Counted from the stretch's first letter, positions 51,150 to 61,126 are shown. The stretch: 64,000 nucleotides of DNA from Pedobacter sp. MR2016-24 (GCF_026239655.1 NZ_JAPIVO010000007.1:248001-312000), one strand, 5' to 3'. The notes: generated by a model not told the origin, from the letters alone. Made by a program: numbers and translations.

Positions 51150-52271
51150 TTAAAAAACTATTTCATGTGTATTTTTTTCACTATCGCTACTCATGTTTAC
51201 GATGATACTGCAGGTCTTAATATTTCTGTTAGGGAATTTGAAAGAATAGTCCCACTGGTTTTTGTCTGTTGGATAGAAAACCAGATTGAAATACGCACCA
51301 GTTTTAACCGATGGTGGTTGATTATCTTTATTTACACTGCCCAGTTTTTGTTCTGTTCCACCTATCGTCATCCAGAAAAAGTACCTGTCATCTCCAAAGT
51401 TAGTGGTGAAGTCCGGCACCACATTATCAACTCTCCATATACCTGCACCCTGGTATGTTAGCGTATTCCTTTTCTGTGGAGTACACATGAAGAAATCCAG
51501 TTTGGTAATCTCGTTAACCGTAACAGAAGAAGCACTGAAATCCAGTTTTACTCTATAGATACCATCCTTTTGTACCGTTCCACCTGTTGCATTTTCTTTA
51601 AAAGTTGTACCACCGGCATCTACAGAGAATGTTCTGGATACCTTAGTTTTTGAATCGACAAAAGTGTAGGTTTTACCTGCTGTCAGGCGGGTATAGATCT
51701 CAAATTCATTACCGCCTGCCAGTGCTTTGACTGCCATTGCCTTAGACAAATCTGCGCCTCCTTCAGTAGCCTCTCCTGTGAGATAAAGGGACACAGGTGC
51801 CTCTATTCCGCTTAACATCGTGATGTTGATTTTACGCACTTGCGGAGATTTTACTTTGACCAGTCCACGGGAAGCCACCACAGTCCATTTCAGCACACCT
51901 TCCTGCGTAGCTTTATAACCCGCAAGGGCGCCAATTCTATTGAGGACTTTATGCGTAACACTCGCACTGGTACTGATGCCATTGTTATCAGCGGAAACGC
52001 TGTAAAGCGGTTTGGAAAAATCACCATCCTCTTTATCAAACAGGACATCGTAATAAACAAGACCATTATCTTCTGCTATAGATTTTTCCCATTCAAAAAA
52101 CAGACTGGCTGTAGAAGAATTTTGCAGTACAATATTTCTGGCGTCGTCCGGAGCATAAAGTGTACTTACCTCCGTTACGTTAACCTGTTTAAATTCTTTA
52201 TCCTTTTTGCAGCCGGTGAAGGCAAATAAGACAAGAATGGAAAGTGATGCTTTAATTATATTTGTTTTCAT
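51150..52271 (-). CDS. SusE-type surface glycan-binding lipoprotein
   Basis: A 373-residue lipoprotein with lipobox FAFTGC (Cys21) followed by KKDKE. The N-terminal SusE domain (about 35-150) starts with a strand pattern SLFFEWEKSIAEDNG, and later Ig-like domains include the C-terminal RYFFWMTIGGTEQKLG strand. SusE/SusF proteins bind polysaccharide at the surface without catalysis. It lies 21 bases after SusD and 33 bases before the GH76 start. Confidence 0.88.
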   Translation of the reverse strand: MKTNIIKASLSILVLFAFTGCKKDKEFKQVNVTEVSTLYAPDDARNIVLQNSSTASLFFEWEKSIAEDNGLVYYDVLFDKEDGDFSKPLYSVSADNNGISTSASVTHKVLNRIGALAGYKATQEGVLKWTVVASRGLVKVKSPQVRKINITMLSGIEAPVSLYLTGEATEGGADLSKAMAVKALAGGNEFEIYTRLTAGKTYTFVDSKTKVSRTFSVDAGGTTFKENATGGTVQKDGIYRVKLDFSASSVTVNEITKLDFFMCTPQKRNTLTYQGAGIWRVDNVVPDFTTNFGDDRYFFWMTIGGTEQKLGSVNKDNQPPSVKTGAYFNLVFYPTDKNQWDYSFKFPNRNIKTCSIIVNMSSDSEKNTHEIVF

Positions 52272-52292
52272 CGTTGTTCTGTTAAAAAATGT

Positions 52293-53924
52293 TTAATAAC
52301 CTGGATTTTGTGTGAGACCTGGATTTAAAAGGCGTTCCTTTCTGGGTATTGCCCACAGATAATCACGGTTCCTGCTGAAGTTGCCCGCTGGTAGTTTGAT
52401 ATAGTCATATGAACCGCTGCTTTTATCAAACTTTGCACCTCTGGGCGCCTGTGTGAGTACGGTCTCGGCTGTCTTCCAGCGGCGGATATCGAATATCCTT
52501 AATCCTTCCAATGCCAGTTCAGTACGACGTTCATTGCGAATCAGTTCACGCCATGAAGCCTGATCACCAGCGGGAAGATTTAATGCTTCGCCCGTATCAT
52601 CAAAACCAGCCCGCTGTCTCAGTTTCCTGATAGTGAGGTCCCACACGCTGCTGTTCATCTGCTGCAGCTCATTTTTTGCTTCTGCATACATGAGCAGTAC
52701 ATCGGCGAAACGGATCAGCGGAAGGTTAAGATTAGAGTCCCAGCTGCCTCCTGTATAAGCTGCAGGAGAAGGATCAGCGTATTTACGATAGTAATAGCCG
52801 GTTGGTGTCTGTGCAGTACCTGCACCTGTATATTTATCAGATGGCTTGCCGGGTGTTGGCGTACCATCAGGATGGATAACCACAGTATATTGCAAACCAG
52901 TACGGTCTGTCCATTTTGAGCCATCGTAAACAATGGTGGCATTCATACGCGGATCGCGATCGGCATAATCCGGATCTGCAGTAGTCCACTTCTTCCCATT
53001 TTTCATCAGGTAAGTATCTACCAATCCTTGTGTTGGTCCCGCCAGGCAAAGTCTTGCATTAGCCGAAATCGGTGCATAATCTACCAGATTACCCCAGGTT
53101 CTCAGGTCGGGAACATACTGCATACTCAATATGATCTCGCTATTGTATTCATTCCTCACCCAGAATAACTGTTCGTAATTTGGAAATAAGCTGTATGCGC
53201 CATATGTAGAACTATTGATCAGCTTCTCGCAGTACTCAGCTACTTTTGCCCAGTTATTTTCATATAAATAAGCCCTGGCATTCAGTGCTACAGCCGCACC
53301 GTTTGTAATCCTGCCATTATCAGCCGCAGCATATTGTTCCCGGGTGGGTAAAATAGCAGCAACTTCATCCAGTTCCTGGTGTATCCATGCCAGTACTTCT
53401 GCCTGTGGTTTACGGGTAATGCTTTTAGATTCGTCCAGACTGATATCCTGTGTGAAATGCGGAATATCTCCATACCAGGTAGTAAGTTCCAGATAAAGTG
53501 AAGCACGGATAAAACGTATTTCAGCTTTTCTTTTTTCCCTCAGGGCCGGATCCATAGCTGTTACCCTGTCTACATTGGCCAGGAAAGTGTGACAGGTTTT
53601 TATGCCCCCGTAACAGTTACCCCATTCTCCTTCAAAACGGCCGTTTGACGCATCTGCGAGTCCGTTAGAAATCACTTTCTCATTGGTAGTACCGTATCCA
53701 TTGTAGACATTATCACTCAGTATCTCATTTGCCAGCAGATAGTCACTGCTAAACATCTGGCGGTAAGCCATATTTAAAACAGAATTGGCTTTATCTTCTG
53801 ACTGCCAGTATGTTTCATCTGTAAACTTATTGGTAGGCGTTACATCCATTTTAACGCAGCCAGCGACAAATAAGCCTGCCATCATCAACAGCAGATGGCT
53901 AAATAGTATAAATTTCCTTTTCAT
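52293..53924 (-). CDS. SusD/RagB family nutrient-binding outer membrane lipoprotein
   Basis: A 543-residue precursor from the start at 53924; lipobox LFVAGC (Cys23). The frame is open upstream but there overlaps the SusC end. SusD features are SLYLELTTWYGDIPHFTQDIS, RKPQAEVLAWIHQELDEV, PLIRFADVLLMYAEAKNEL, KLRQRAGFDDTGE and WRELIRNERRTELALEGLRIFDIRRW. It caps the SusC barrel encoded 19 bases upstream and should bind mannan oligosaccharides. Confidence 0.95.
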   Translation of the reverse strand: MKRKFILFSHLLLMMAGLFVAGCVKMDVTPTNKFTDETYWQSEDKANSVLNMAYRQMFSSDYLLANEILSDNVYNGYGTTNEKVISNGLADASNGRFEGEWGNCYGGIKTCHTFLANVDRVTAMDPALREKRKAEIRFIRASLYLELTTWYGDIPHFTQDISLDESKSITRKPQAEVLAWIHQELDEVAAILPTREQYAAADNGRITNGAAVALNARAYLYENNWAKVAEYCEKLINSSTYGAYSLFPNYEQLFWVRNEYNSEIILSMQYVPDLRTWGNLVDYAPISANARLCLAGPTQGLVDTYLMKNGKKWTTADPDYADRDPRMNATIVYDGSKWTDRTGLQYTVVIHPDGTPTPGKPSDKYTGAGTAQTPTGYYYRKYADPSPAAYTGGSWDSNLNLPLIRFADVLLMYAEAKNELQQMNSSVWDLTIRKLRQRAGFDDTGEALNLPAGDQASWRELIRNERRTELALEGLRIFDIRRWKTAETVLTQAPRGAKFDKSSGSYDYIKLPAGNFSRNRDYLWAIPRKERLLNPGLTQNPGY

Positions 53925-53943
53925 GATTCCCCTTTTATATACA

Positions 53944-56900
53944 TTAAAACTCCACGTTGAAACCACCGCCTATATATTTCAGCAGCGGATAATTACGTGC
54001 ACTGTTGGCACCGCTGGCGTTCATACTTCCACCAAACTCCGTAGATTCCGGATCAATGAATGAGTTTTTACTGAACGTAAGCAGGTTTTGCCCGCTCACA
54101 AAAACACGTAATTTACTCATACCGATCTTTTTGCTGAGGGTGGGTGACAGTGTATAACCAATCTGAATATTTTTTAAACGCAGATACGCTGCATTAAAGA
54201 TATTCCGGTCGGATCCTTTACCATAGTTATTGATGGTAGAGGCCGTTCCCGGTGCAGTCAGTCTAGGCCATTGTGCATCCGGATTTGAGGGTGTCCAGTA
54301 ATCGAGCTGGTGCTCAAACATCACAAAAGAATATCCGCCATGGAAAGGTTCGATGGTTTCACCGCGCAATGCCATATCACGTTTACCTACACCCTGCCAT
54401 AACATGTTCATATCGAAACCCTTCCAGCTCAGTGCATAAGTAAAACCGAAGTTTAGTCGTGGAAAGGCATGCCCCAATACGAAACGGTCATTGTCGTCTA
54501 TGATACCATCGCCGTTACGGTCAACATACTTCACATCACCGGGTTGTGGTTTTACCCCGATAGGCAATGCCGAATCTTTAATGTCGTCTTCATTCCTGAA
54601 TAAACCTGCAGTTTTATACCCGTAATAACTATATAATGGCAGGCCCACACGGATGATCCGTTCAATCTCGTCCGACTTGCTGATTTGCTCGTTTCCTTCA
54701 AACTTGGTGACCTTGTTCCAGGAATCACCTACATTAAAGCCGACGCTATGGTGAAAATCACCGTGATTGAAGTCGTAGTTGATACTCAGCTCCCAGCCCT
54801 GATTAGCCATTTCTCCCAGATTCGCTTTCGGCACTGCTCCGCCAAGCACGAGTGGAGTTTGTGGCGTTAAGAGGATGTCTTTAGTGGTTTTGTGAAAATA
54901 GTCGAATGTAGCTCTCAGCCTGTTCTTAAAAAATGTTGCATCTGCACCAATGTTAAAAGAAGTAGTTGTTTCCCATTTCAGATCTGGATTACCAAAAGTA
55001 TAACCTGTTCCAGGTAAAGCCACGTTGTTAAATCCATATTGATTCGGATAAATATCATAGGTAGTAAAAGTCTGGTAATCGTCGATATTCTGATTCCCTA
55101 ACTGACCATACGAGCCCCTGATCTTCATGTCGCCCACCTTGTTTTTCCAGAATTTAAAGAAATCCTCTTCGGTGATCCGCCAGCCCAGTGAAGCTGAAGG
55201 AAAAAATCCCCATCGGTTGTCTTTCGCAAATTTTGACGATCCATCGTAGCGAAAACTTGCCTCCGCATAATATTTATCAGCAAAAGAATAACCAGCACGG
55301 CCAAAGTATGAATTGATACTTCTTTCGGTAGTCCCACCTACGGTATTGTAGCTGGTAGGGTCTATGATCGTACCTTCAATGGGTATACCAAGTACGGGAT
55401 CTACAAAGTTCTTTTTGAGTTCCTGACGGGTCTGGCGGTAAGATTCATTAGAATATCCTACCAGGGCAGAGACATTATGGAGCCTTCCAAAGGTTTTATT
55501 GTAATCCAGCAAACCCTGCAAGTTCATTAAGGTTGATTTTCCCGTGTAATCTTCTATACTATAGTTTTTCGAACTGCTCGCATTGATCGGTGTTGGATCT
55601 CCAGATAGATTATAAACAGGCCAGTAAAATCTCCTGATCAGCCTGTTTTCCGGACGAAGGTCAAAGCCCACCAGGCCTTTAGCTTTCAATCCGTCGAACA
55701 GTCTCAGTTCTCCATTCAAACTCCCCTGGAAATGATCGTTATTGGTTTTTGTGTAACCACCCTGTTCCAGTGAAGCGAGCGGATTACCTCCGGTGAGTAC
55801 ATCGTTGCTATAATAGCGACCGTTCTCATCTTTCAGCACATAGTTATTGTATACAGGCAGCCTTGAAGCATCAGCGATAAGGAAACCTGTATCGCCCTGA
55901 TAGGCATTGCCCTCATTTCTGTCATACCATAAAATAGTATTCAGTTTTAACCTTCCAATATTGGTAGTCAGGTTAGAACGGAAATTATAACGTTTTAGCC
56001 CGTAATCAGGCCCTTTGAAATTGCTCTTCTGATCATAATAGCCAAGGGATATCATGTAGGTAGAATTGCTGGATCCGCCCTGTACGTTTACATCGTAATT
56101 CTGCTGCAACCCATCTTTCAGAATGCCTTTCAGGAAATATTCACTGTCGCCCGTTGCAAACTGGTCAATCTGTGCAGAAGAATAGATCGGGTTTGCCCCT
56201 GAATTTACATAGGAATCATTTCTTAACAAAGCGTTTTGATATCCCTTAAGGGGATGTACCAGCACTTCCGGTGTTTGAACACCCAGCAAACCCGAAAATC
56301 GGATCACTGGTTTCATATTCAGCTGTCCCTGTTTGGTAGTCACCAAAATAACGCCGTTTGCCGAACGTGAACCATAAATAGCGGCACTACCAGCATCCTT
56401 AAGTACAGAGATACTTTCCACATCATTGGGATTCAGGTTATTTAAATTACTGATATCATTACTGATTACACCATCAATGACCAGTAGTGGAGAGTTATTA
56501 CCGAAGGTGCCAATCCCTCTCAGGTTGATATTCATTGAATTGTCGTTCGGATTCATACTGCGCTGCTGAATAACAATACTTGGAGATGTTCCCTGCAGGG
56601 CTTGCGTTAAATTACCCACCGGCCGGTCTGCCACCTGACTCGCCTTGACCTGGTCTATCGCCCCTACTACGCTTGCTCTGCGCTGAGTACCATAGGCAAC
56701 CACCACGACCTCATCCAATGCACGCTGATCTGCTGAAAGCTGCACAGCGATAACTTTCTGCCCGTTCAGCGGTACTTCCTTCGTTACATAACCAACGAAA
56801 GTGAAAACCAGTACAGCATTTGCATCTGGTGCAGTGATGCTGAATTTTCCATCATTGTCTGTACTTGCTCCTCCGGTTGCGCCTTTGATCCGGATACTTA

Positions 56901-57357
56901 CGTTGGGTACCGGACCTCCGTCTGCTGCGTCAGTCACCTTTCCGGTAATCACTACGCCCTGATTTAACGCTTTAAGCAATGAGGCGGCATTTGCTTTCCT
57001 CTTAATGGTAATGGTATTTTTTTCGATTTCGTAGGTCAGGAACTGACCCGCAAAACATTGCTCCAGCACCTTTTCAACAGTTGCATTTTTTACGGAAATA
57101 CTTACTGGCGGTGCCACCTGGACCATTTCCTGGTCGTAAAAGAAGTTATAATCGGTTTGTTTTTTAATCTCCTTAAATACCTGCTCCAGCCTGATGTTGC
57201 GTGCTGTAATGGTGATCCGCTGAGCATATCCACTGGCCTGCACCTGGAGGAGAGTGGCCAGGAGTATGACAGAGGTCAGTTTCACGGAGAGAAGAAATTT
57301 GAAAGGCATACAGTCTTTTAAACTGCACACTAATCTAATGTAGTTTTTGTTCATCAA
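53944..57357 (-). CDS. SusC/RagA family TonB-linked receptor with STN signalling domain
   Basis: A 1137-residue receptor (a second start lies one codon downstream). A signal peptide ends near ASGYAQ (about residue 46). The STN domain (about 48-115) has QVFKEIKKQTDYNFFYDQEMV and LEQCFAGQFLTYEIEKNTI, a carboxypeptidase-D-like domain follows (about 135-215), then the plug with LDEVVVVAYGTQRR and VLKDAGSAAIYGSRSANG, and the barrel ending in KYIGGGFNVEF. It should import mannan-derived oligosaccharides and signal to the adjacent FecR. First structural gene of the GH76 locus. Confidence 0.96.
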   Translation of the reverse strand: MMNKNYIRLVCSLKDCMPFKFLLSVKLTSVILLATLLQVQASGYAQRITITARNIRLEQVFKEIKKQTDYNFFYDQEMVQVAPPVSISVKNATVEKVLEQCFAGQFLTYEIEKNTITIKRKANAASLLKALNQGVVITGKVTDAADGGPVPNVSIRIKGATGGASTDNDGKFSITAPDANAVLVFTFVGYVTKEVPLNGQKVIAVQLSADQRALDEVVVVAYGTQRRASVVGAIDQVKASQVADRPVGNLTQALQGTSPSIVIQQRSMNPNDNSMNINLRGIGTFGNNSPLLVIDGVISNDISNLNNLNPNDVESISVLKDAGSAAIYGSRSANGVILVTTKQGQLNMKPVIRFSGLLGVQTPEVLVHPLKGYQNALLRNDSYVNSGANPIYSSAQIDQFATGDSEYFLKGILKDGLQQNYDVNVQGGSSNSTYMISLGYYDQKSNFKGPDYGLKRYNFRSNLTTNIGRLKLNTILWYDRNEGNAYQGDTGFLIADASRLPVYNNYVLKDENGRYYSNDVLTGGNPLASLEQGGYTKTNNDHFQGSLNGELRLFDGLKAKGLVGFDLRPENRLIRRFYWPVYNLSGDPTPINASSSKNYSIEDYTGKSTLMNLQGLLDYNKTFGRLHNVSALVGYSNESYRQTRQELKKNFVDPVLGIPIEGTIIDPTSYNTVGGTTERSINSYFGRAGYSFADKYYAEASFRYDGSSKFAKDNRWGFFPSASLGWRITEEDFFKFWKNKVGDMKIRGSYGQLGNQNIDDYQTFTTYDIYPNQYGFNNVALPGTGYTFGNPDLKWETTTSFNIGADATFFKNRLRATFDYFHKTTKDILLTPQTPLVLGGAVPKANLGEMANQGWELSINYDFNHGDFHHSVGFNVGDSWNKVTKFEGNEQISKSDEIERIIRVGLPLYSYYGYKTAGLFRNEDDIKDSALPIGVKPQPGDVKYVDRNGDGIIDDNDRFVLGHAFPRLNFGFTYALSWKGFDMNMLWQGVGKRDMALRGETIEPFHGGYSFVMFEHQLDYWTPSNPDAQWPRLTAPGTASTINNYGKGSDRNIFNAAYLRLKNIQIGYTLSPTLSKKIGMSKLRVFVSGQNLLTFSKNSFIDPESTEFGGSMNASGANSARNYPLLKYIGGGFNVEF

Positions 57358-57369
57358 TCTCAGATTTAA

Positions 57370-57383
57370 TTATATTTGGTTAT
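57370..57383. repeat. 14-bp motif repeated upstream of SusC and FecR
   Basis: TTATATTTGGTTAT lies 13 bases upstream of the SusC start and occurs again at 58624-58637, 10 bases upstream of the FecR start. On the message the copies read ATAACCAAATATAA. The shared place before two start codons suggests a common A-rich ribosome-entry or control element, but it may be chance. Confidence 0.35.
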
Positions 57384-57432
57384 ATATGACAGTTTGAATC
57401 CCTGCCGGATGATTTTGCTGAATGGGTAGATA

Positions 57433-58614
57433 CTATGGCATAACGATCACCCTCCTTCCTTCTATTTCGAAATGAATCACTTGTGTCTTTTCCATCACCT
57501 GCAGAATTTGTACAATGTTCCCGAACTTTGATATTTTCCCGGCGAACTTCCTGTAACGGATATTCCCCTTAAATTCCACTTCAATATTGTACCAGCGGGA
57601 AATCTTTCTCATCATGCTCTCCACTGTTTCGTTATCAAACAGGAAATAGCCTTTCTGCCATTCTATGGCCTGGGAAGCATCGACATCGGCGACTGCAATA
57701 TTTCCGGCTACGGCAGACTGCTGACCGGGTTTCAGTAAGACTGATTGACGGGCTGCCGACTGCACTACCCTAACTGAACCTTTAAGAAGTGTTGTCTTGA
57801 TATCAGGCTCATCATCATAAGCGTTTACATTGAAATGTGTGCCTAATACTTCCACCACCTGATTTCTGGTTTTAACAAGAAAAGGAATTCTGACTTTCCT
57901 GTTCCCTGCAACAGGTTCAGGGTTCACCTCGAAATACGCTTCACCGGTTAACTCCACTACTCTTTGAGCTTTGCTAAAAGTTACCGGAAATTTAAGTGTA
58001 GATGCCGCATTTAGCCATACTTTTGTACCATCGGCCAGATCGACCTGATACTGACCACCGCGGGGGGTAGCTATTTTGTTATAGGCTATGGCATTACCGG
58101 TATAAGTATTGTTCTGAGCTGCCTCATAACTCACTTTACCGTCTATACTCTTTTTGATAGAGACATTGCCCTGACTACCTAAAATACCATTGCTGGTTTG
58201 ATCCAGTATAACATCTGATCCATCAGCCAGCGTAAGCACCGCTTTATTGCTACCAGGAAGAATAGTATTTTTTGCCAGCCTTGCTGCCTGTTCTTTCTGC
58301 TGAACATTGTTCCTGCTATAAAATGAATAACCAGCGATGGAAAAAATAAGTGTCATTGCTGCAGCAGCATAAATGTAGGATATATTTTTGCTGAACCATG
58401 TGCGCGGCAGTGGAATCTCTTCTCTTTGGATGATGTTGTTATACAAACGCGTTTTTAACTGCGCAGGATTTTCTGTAGTGATGGCTTCGATGGGGGTATC
58501 ATCAAAAGAATGATACCATTGATTGAACAGCTCTTTTTCCGCTTCGTTGATTGTCCCCTCCTGCCATTTTCTGGCCAGTTCTTTCATCTGCCAGTTCGTA
58601 TTCTGCTCCTGCAT
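57433..58614 (-). CDS. FecR family anti-sigma factor
   Basis: A 393-residue inner-membrane protein: a helical cytoplasmic N terminus (about 1-80), one membrane helix (YIYAAAAMTLIFSIAGYSFY, about 82-102), and the periplasmic FecR domain with DLADGTKVWLNAASTLKFPV and ELTGEAYFEVNPEPV (about 190-290). The C-terminal part (about 320-393, KISRWYNIEVEFKGNIRYRKFAGKI) is the STN-binding region. It lies 163 bases downstream of its sigma gene and 75 bases before SusC. Confidence 0.93.
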   Translation of the reverse strand: MQEQNTNWQMKELARKWQEGTINEAEKELFNQWYHSFDDTPIEAITTENPAQLKTRLYNNIIQREEIPLPRTWFSKNISYIYAAAAMTLIFSIAGYSFYSRNNVQQKEQAARLAKNTILPGSNKAVLTLADGSDVILDQTSNGILGSQGNVSIKKSIDGKVSYEAAQNNTYTGNAIAYNKIATPRGGQYQVDLADGTKVWLNAASTLKFPVTFSKAQRVVELTGEAYFEVNPEPVAGNRKVRIPFLVKTRNQVVEVLGTHFNVNAYDDEPDIKTTLLKGSVRVVQSAARQSVLLKPGQQSAVAGNIAVADVDASQAIEWQKGYFLFDNETVESMMRKISRWYNIEVEFKGNIRYRKFAGKISKFGNIVQILQVMEKTQVIHFEIEGRRVIVMP

Positions 58615-58777
58615 GCTGTTAGCTTATATTTGGTTATTTTATAGATAGCCAAACATCAAATAAAAATCCCTTAGTCCTGCCCAAATTATTTTTAATTTGT
58701 ATTCTTTAGGGGAATAAACTCTTGTACGCTTCATGGAAAGAAAATGCTTACTTATTGGCTGATGATTAAAGAATGTG

Positions 58778-59353
58778 CTACAGAAAACAGATGAGCAGGT
58801 TTAATAAGCGACCGAATTTAGATTTAAGCAGTTTGCGGGCCTTTGACAAATGAGCCTCTACGGTTTTTTCAGAAATCTGCAATTCCTCGGCGATCTGTTG
58901 CTGAGTATAGTCTTTTTCAAATTTCAGCCTGAAAACCTGACCGCATTTGTCGGGCAATTCTAGAATAGATTGCTGCAGCTGATGCTGAAACTCCTTTAAA
59001 TCGATATCATTAATTGTAGAATTGTCTATTTCGGAAAAAGAGGACATGGCTTGATTTTTAAGCTTAGCCTGCCTTGCCTGTTTTGCAAAACGGTTAATCA
59101 CTTCGAATTTTACCGCTCCGGCAAAATAATTATCAAAACCTTTTACTAAACTAAAGGTATCTCTCTTACGCCATAGATTACAAAAAATGTCCTGAACAAT
59201 CTCTTCAGCTTCCAAAGCATCGTTGATACGTTTATATGACTTGATATATGCACGATCCCAGTAACGGTTATATATCTCCCTGAAAGCCTTTTCCTCCCCT
59301 TTCTTTAGCATATCTGCCAATTCAAAATCGGTTAAACGACTATATTCGTGCAT
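58778..59353 (-). CDS. ECF-type RNA polymerase sigma factor
   Basis: The protein has 191 residues. Region 2 contains FREIYNRYWDRAYIKSYKRIND and ALEAEEIVQDIFCNLWRKRD (about 22-62); region 4 contains LPDKCGQVFRLKFEKDYTQQQIAEELQISEKTVEAHLSKARKLL (about 133-176). The FecR gene follows on the same strand, so this is the dedicated sigma of the GH76 mannan locus. An AT-rich hairpin lies in the 163-base gap to FecR but lacks terminator features. Confidence 0.94.
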   Translation of the reverse strand: MHEYSRLTDFELADMLKKGEEKAFREIYNRYWDRAYIKSYKRINDALEAEEIVQDIFCNLWRKRDTFSLVKGFDNYFAGAVKFEVINRFAKQARQAKLKNQAMSSFSEIDNSTINDIDLKEFQHQLQQSILELPDKCGQVFRLKFEKDYTQQQIAEELQISEKTVEAHLSKARKLLKSKFGRLLNLLICFL

Positions 59354-59424
59354 GGTTTAGGTGTAGTTATCCGCCTGTAAGAATAAGTAAATTATTCGGA
59401 TTTACGAAGCCCCCTGTTGTAGTG

Positions 59425-60081
59425 TTATCCTGCCATATCCACTTTTTTAAACCGTATGTATTTATCATCTAACACATCAAACTCATAAATTAAATTGTAC
59501 TCGCCTTCACTAACATATTCTCCGTTTTCATCCGCTCCGTTAGAATAAGCAAGATTTAATGTGAGTGTATGGTTATCCCTGTTATAAGTGACATACATCT
59601 GATAGTCCCCATCCTTATCGCTGAACTTTGGACTTGAGCTTTCTCCGTTCTTAAAAAGTTCCGCAGATTTTATTTTAAGCAGGCTTTTCATGAACGCAGG
59701 ATGAAATAAGTTTTTATGATAGCGCTTTAAATCTGCTTCGGTAAAGAATTTCAAATTACGTATCGCTTCCCTTGCCTTCTCGTCAGATAGGGCTACGCCG
59801 AAAAATAGTTTAGCAGAATCCGTGTTTACCGGAAAGTTGAAATAACCTTTGAGCTTGGTAACATCATTATAATAAGCAGCATCACGGAAGCTTTTGAAAT
59901 CGTCTATCCAGGTGACCGGATTACTTTCTGCCTTTACATTTACAGTGTCAGTTGAATTAATTCCCTGCTTTTCCTCCTTCGCAGTTGCTTCTTGCTCAGT
60001 TTTCTGAGTGTTATTACAGGAAAATAAGGTAGTGATCAGCAATAGAACGTAAATAGTTTTTAATGGTGTAGAAATCAGCAT
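59425..60081 (-). CDS. Lipoprotein of unknown function
   Basis: A 218-residue precursor with lipobox ITTLFSC (Cys about residue 22), followed by a charged low-complexity linker (about 25-58). The folded part (about 58-218) starts with helices around WIDDFKSFRDAAYYNDVTKLKGYFNFPV and ends in antiparallel strands (YQMYVTYNRDNHTLTLNLAYSN; YNLIYEFDVLDDKYIRFKKV). I do not recognise the family. It stands alone, 71 bases upstream of the sigma gene on the same strand and divergent from the SDR gene. Confidence 0.55.
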   Translation of the reverse strand: MLISTPLKTIYVLLLITTLFSCNNTQKTEQEATAKEEKQGINSTDTVNVKAESNPVTWIDDFKSFRDAAYYNDVTKLKGYFNFPVNTDSAKLFFGVALSDEKAREAIRNLKFFTEADLKRYHKNLFHPAFMKSLLKIKSAELFKNGESSSPKFSDKDGDYQMYVTYNRDNHTLTLNLAYSNGADENGEYVSEGEYNLIYEFDVLDDKYIRFKKVDMAG

Positions 60082-60209
60082 AGTTGTTTTGTTATTCCGA
60101 GCCTAAGATAAGTTATTTTGACTACAACAATAATGAATTTGGCTACAGGCATTATTTAGTTGTTGCGGACATTTGTATAAACAAGTAATAAAAACCTAAA
60201 TTAAATCAT

Positions 60210-61109
60210 ATGCGTGTATTCGTTACAGGAGCCACAGGCTTCGTCGGCTCAGCCGTAGTTCAGGAATTAATCAAAGCAGGGCATGAAGTACTGGGTCTTA
60301 CCCGTTCAGATGAAGGTGCGAAAGCGCTTGCCTCGGCAGGTGCAGCAGTTCATCGGGGTGACCTGGAAGATCTGGAAAGTCTGAAAAGTGGGGTCGCTGC
60401 CTCAGATGGCGTAATTCATACTGGCTTTATTCACGATTTCTCTAATTATAAAGAAAGTTGTGAAAAAGACAGGCGCGCTATTGAAGCGATGGGATCAGTT
60501 TTGATAGGTTCCGAGCGACCTATTGTGATCACTTCAGGTATCGCCATCGCTGCAAAATCAGGTAGCCTGATAGCAGAAGGAGACAAGTATTCGCCTTCCA
60601 GCCCTGTTCCCCGTATCGCTACAGAACAGGCAGCAGATGCCCTTGCTGAAAAAGGTGTGCATGTTTCGGTAGTTAGACTTCCGCCTACGGTGCATGATCA
60701 TGGTGATCATGGCTTTGTGCCCATGCTGATCGGCATAGCACGTGAAAAAGGAATTTCGGTATACAAAGAAGAAGGGCTGAACAGATGGCCGGCAGTACAC
60801 AGGCTGGATGCTGCATTATTATTCAGACTGGCACTGGAAAAAAATCTGGCCGGCGGAACCTATTTTCATGCGGTAGCTGAAGAAGGTATTGCTTTTCATG
60901 AAATAGCCACAGCTATTGGCGAGGGACTGCATATTCCTGTTGCCGGCAAATCAACTGTAGATGCTGATGCTCATTTTGGCTGGTTTGCACATTTTGCCGG
61001 ATTAGACTGCCCTGCTTCAAGCAGTCAGACGCAGGAAAAACTGGGATGGCAACCCGTGCAACGCGGTTTGATTGCCGACCTGGAAAATGGTGATTACTTC
61101 ACATTATAA
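60210..61109 (+). CDS. NAD(P)-dependent SDR / epimerase family protein
   Basis: A 299-residue extended or atypical short-chain dehydrogenase. The Rossmann start is VFVTGATGFVGSAVVQEL (G7-x-x-G10-x-x-G13), and HRGDLEDLESL marks the cofactor edge. The usual Tyr-x-x-x-Lys pair is replaced in the equivalent region by PRIATEQAADAL, so activity may use other residues. Motif VVRLPPTVHDHGDHGFVPMLI follows. An AraC-type regulator follows 18 bases downstream on the same strand, probably in the same operon. Confidence 0.88.
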   Translation: MRVFVTGATGFVGSAVVQELIKAGHEVLGLTRSDEGAKALASAGAAVHRGDLEDLESLKSGVAASDGVIHTGFIHDFSNYKESCEKDRRAIEAMGSVLIGSERPIVITSGIAIAAKSGSLIAEGDKYSPSSPVPRIATEQAADALAEKGVHVSVVRLPPTVHDHGDHGFVPMLIGIAREKGISVYKEEGLNRWPAVHRLDAALLFRLALEKNLAGGTYFHAVAEEGIAFHEIATAIGEGLHIPVAGKSTVDADAHFGWFAHFAGLDCPASSSQTQEKLGWQPVQRGLIADLENGDYFTL

Positions 61110-61126
61110 TTTGTTTATCTTGTACT

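Noticed and set aside
58682..58699. AT-only hairpin between sigma and FecR genes
   Set aside because: CAAATTA-TTTT-TAATTTG is symmetric but too weak in pairing energy for a terminator and such AT repeats are common by chance.
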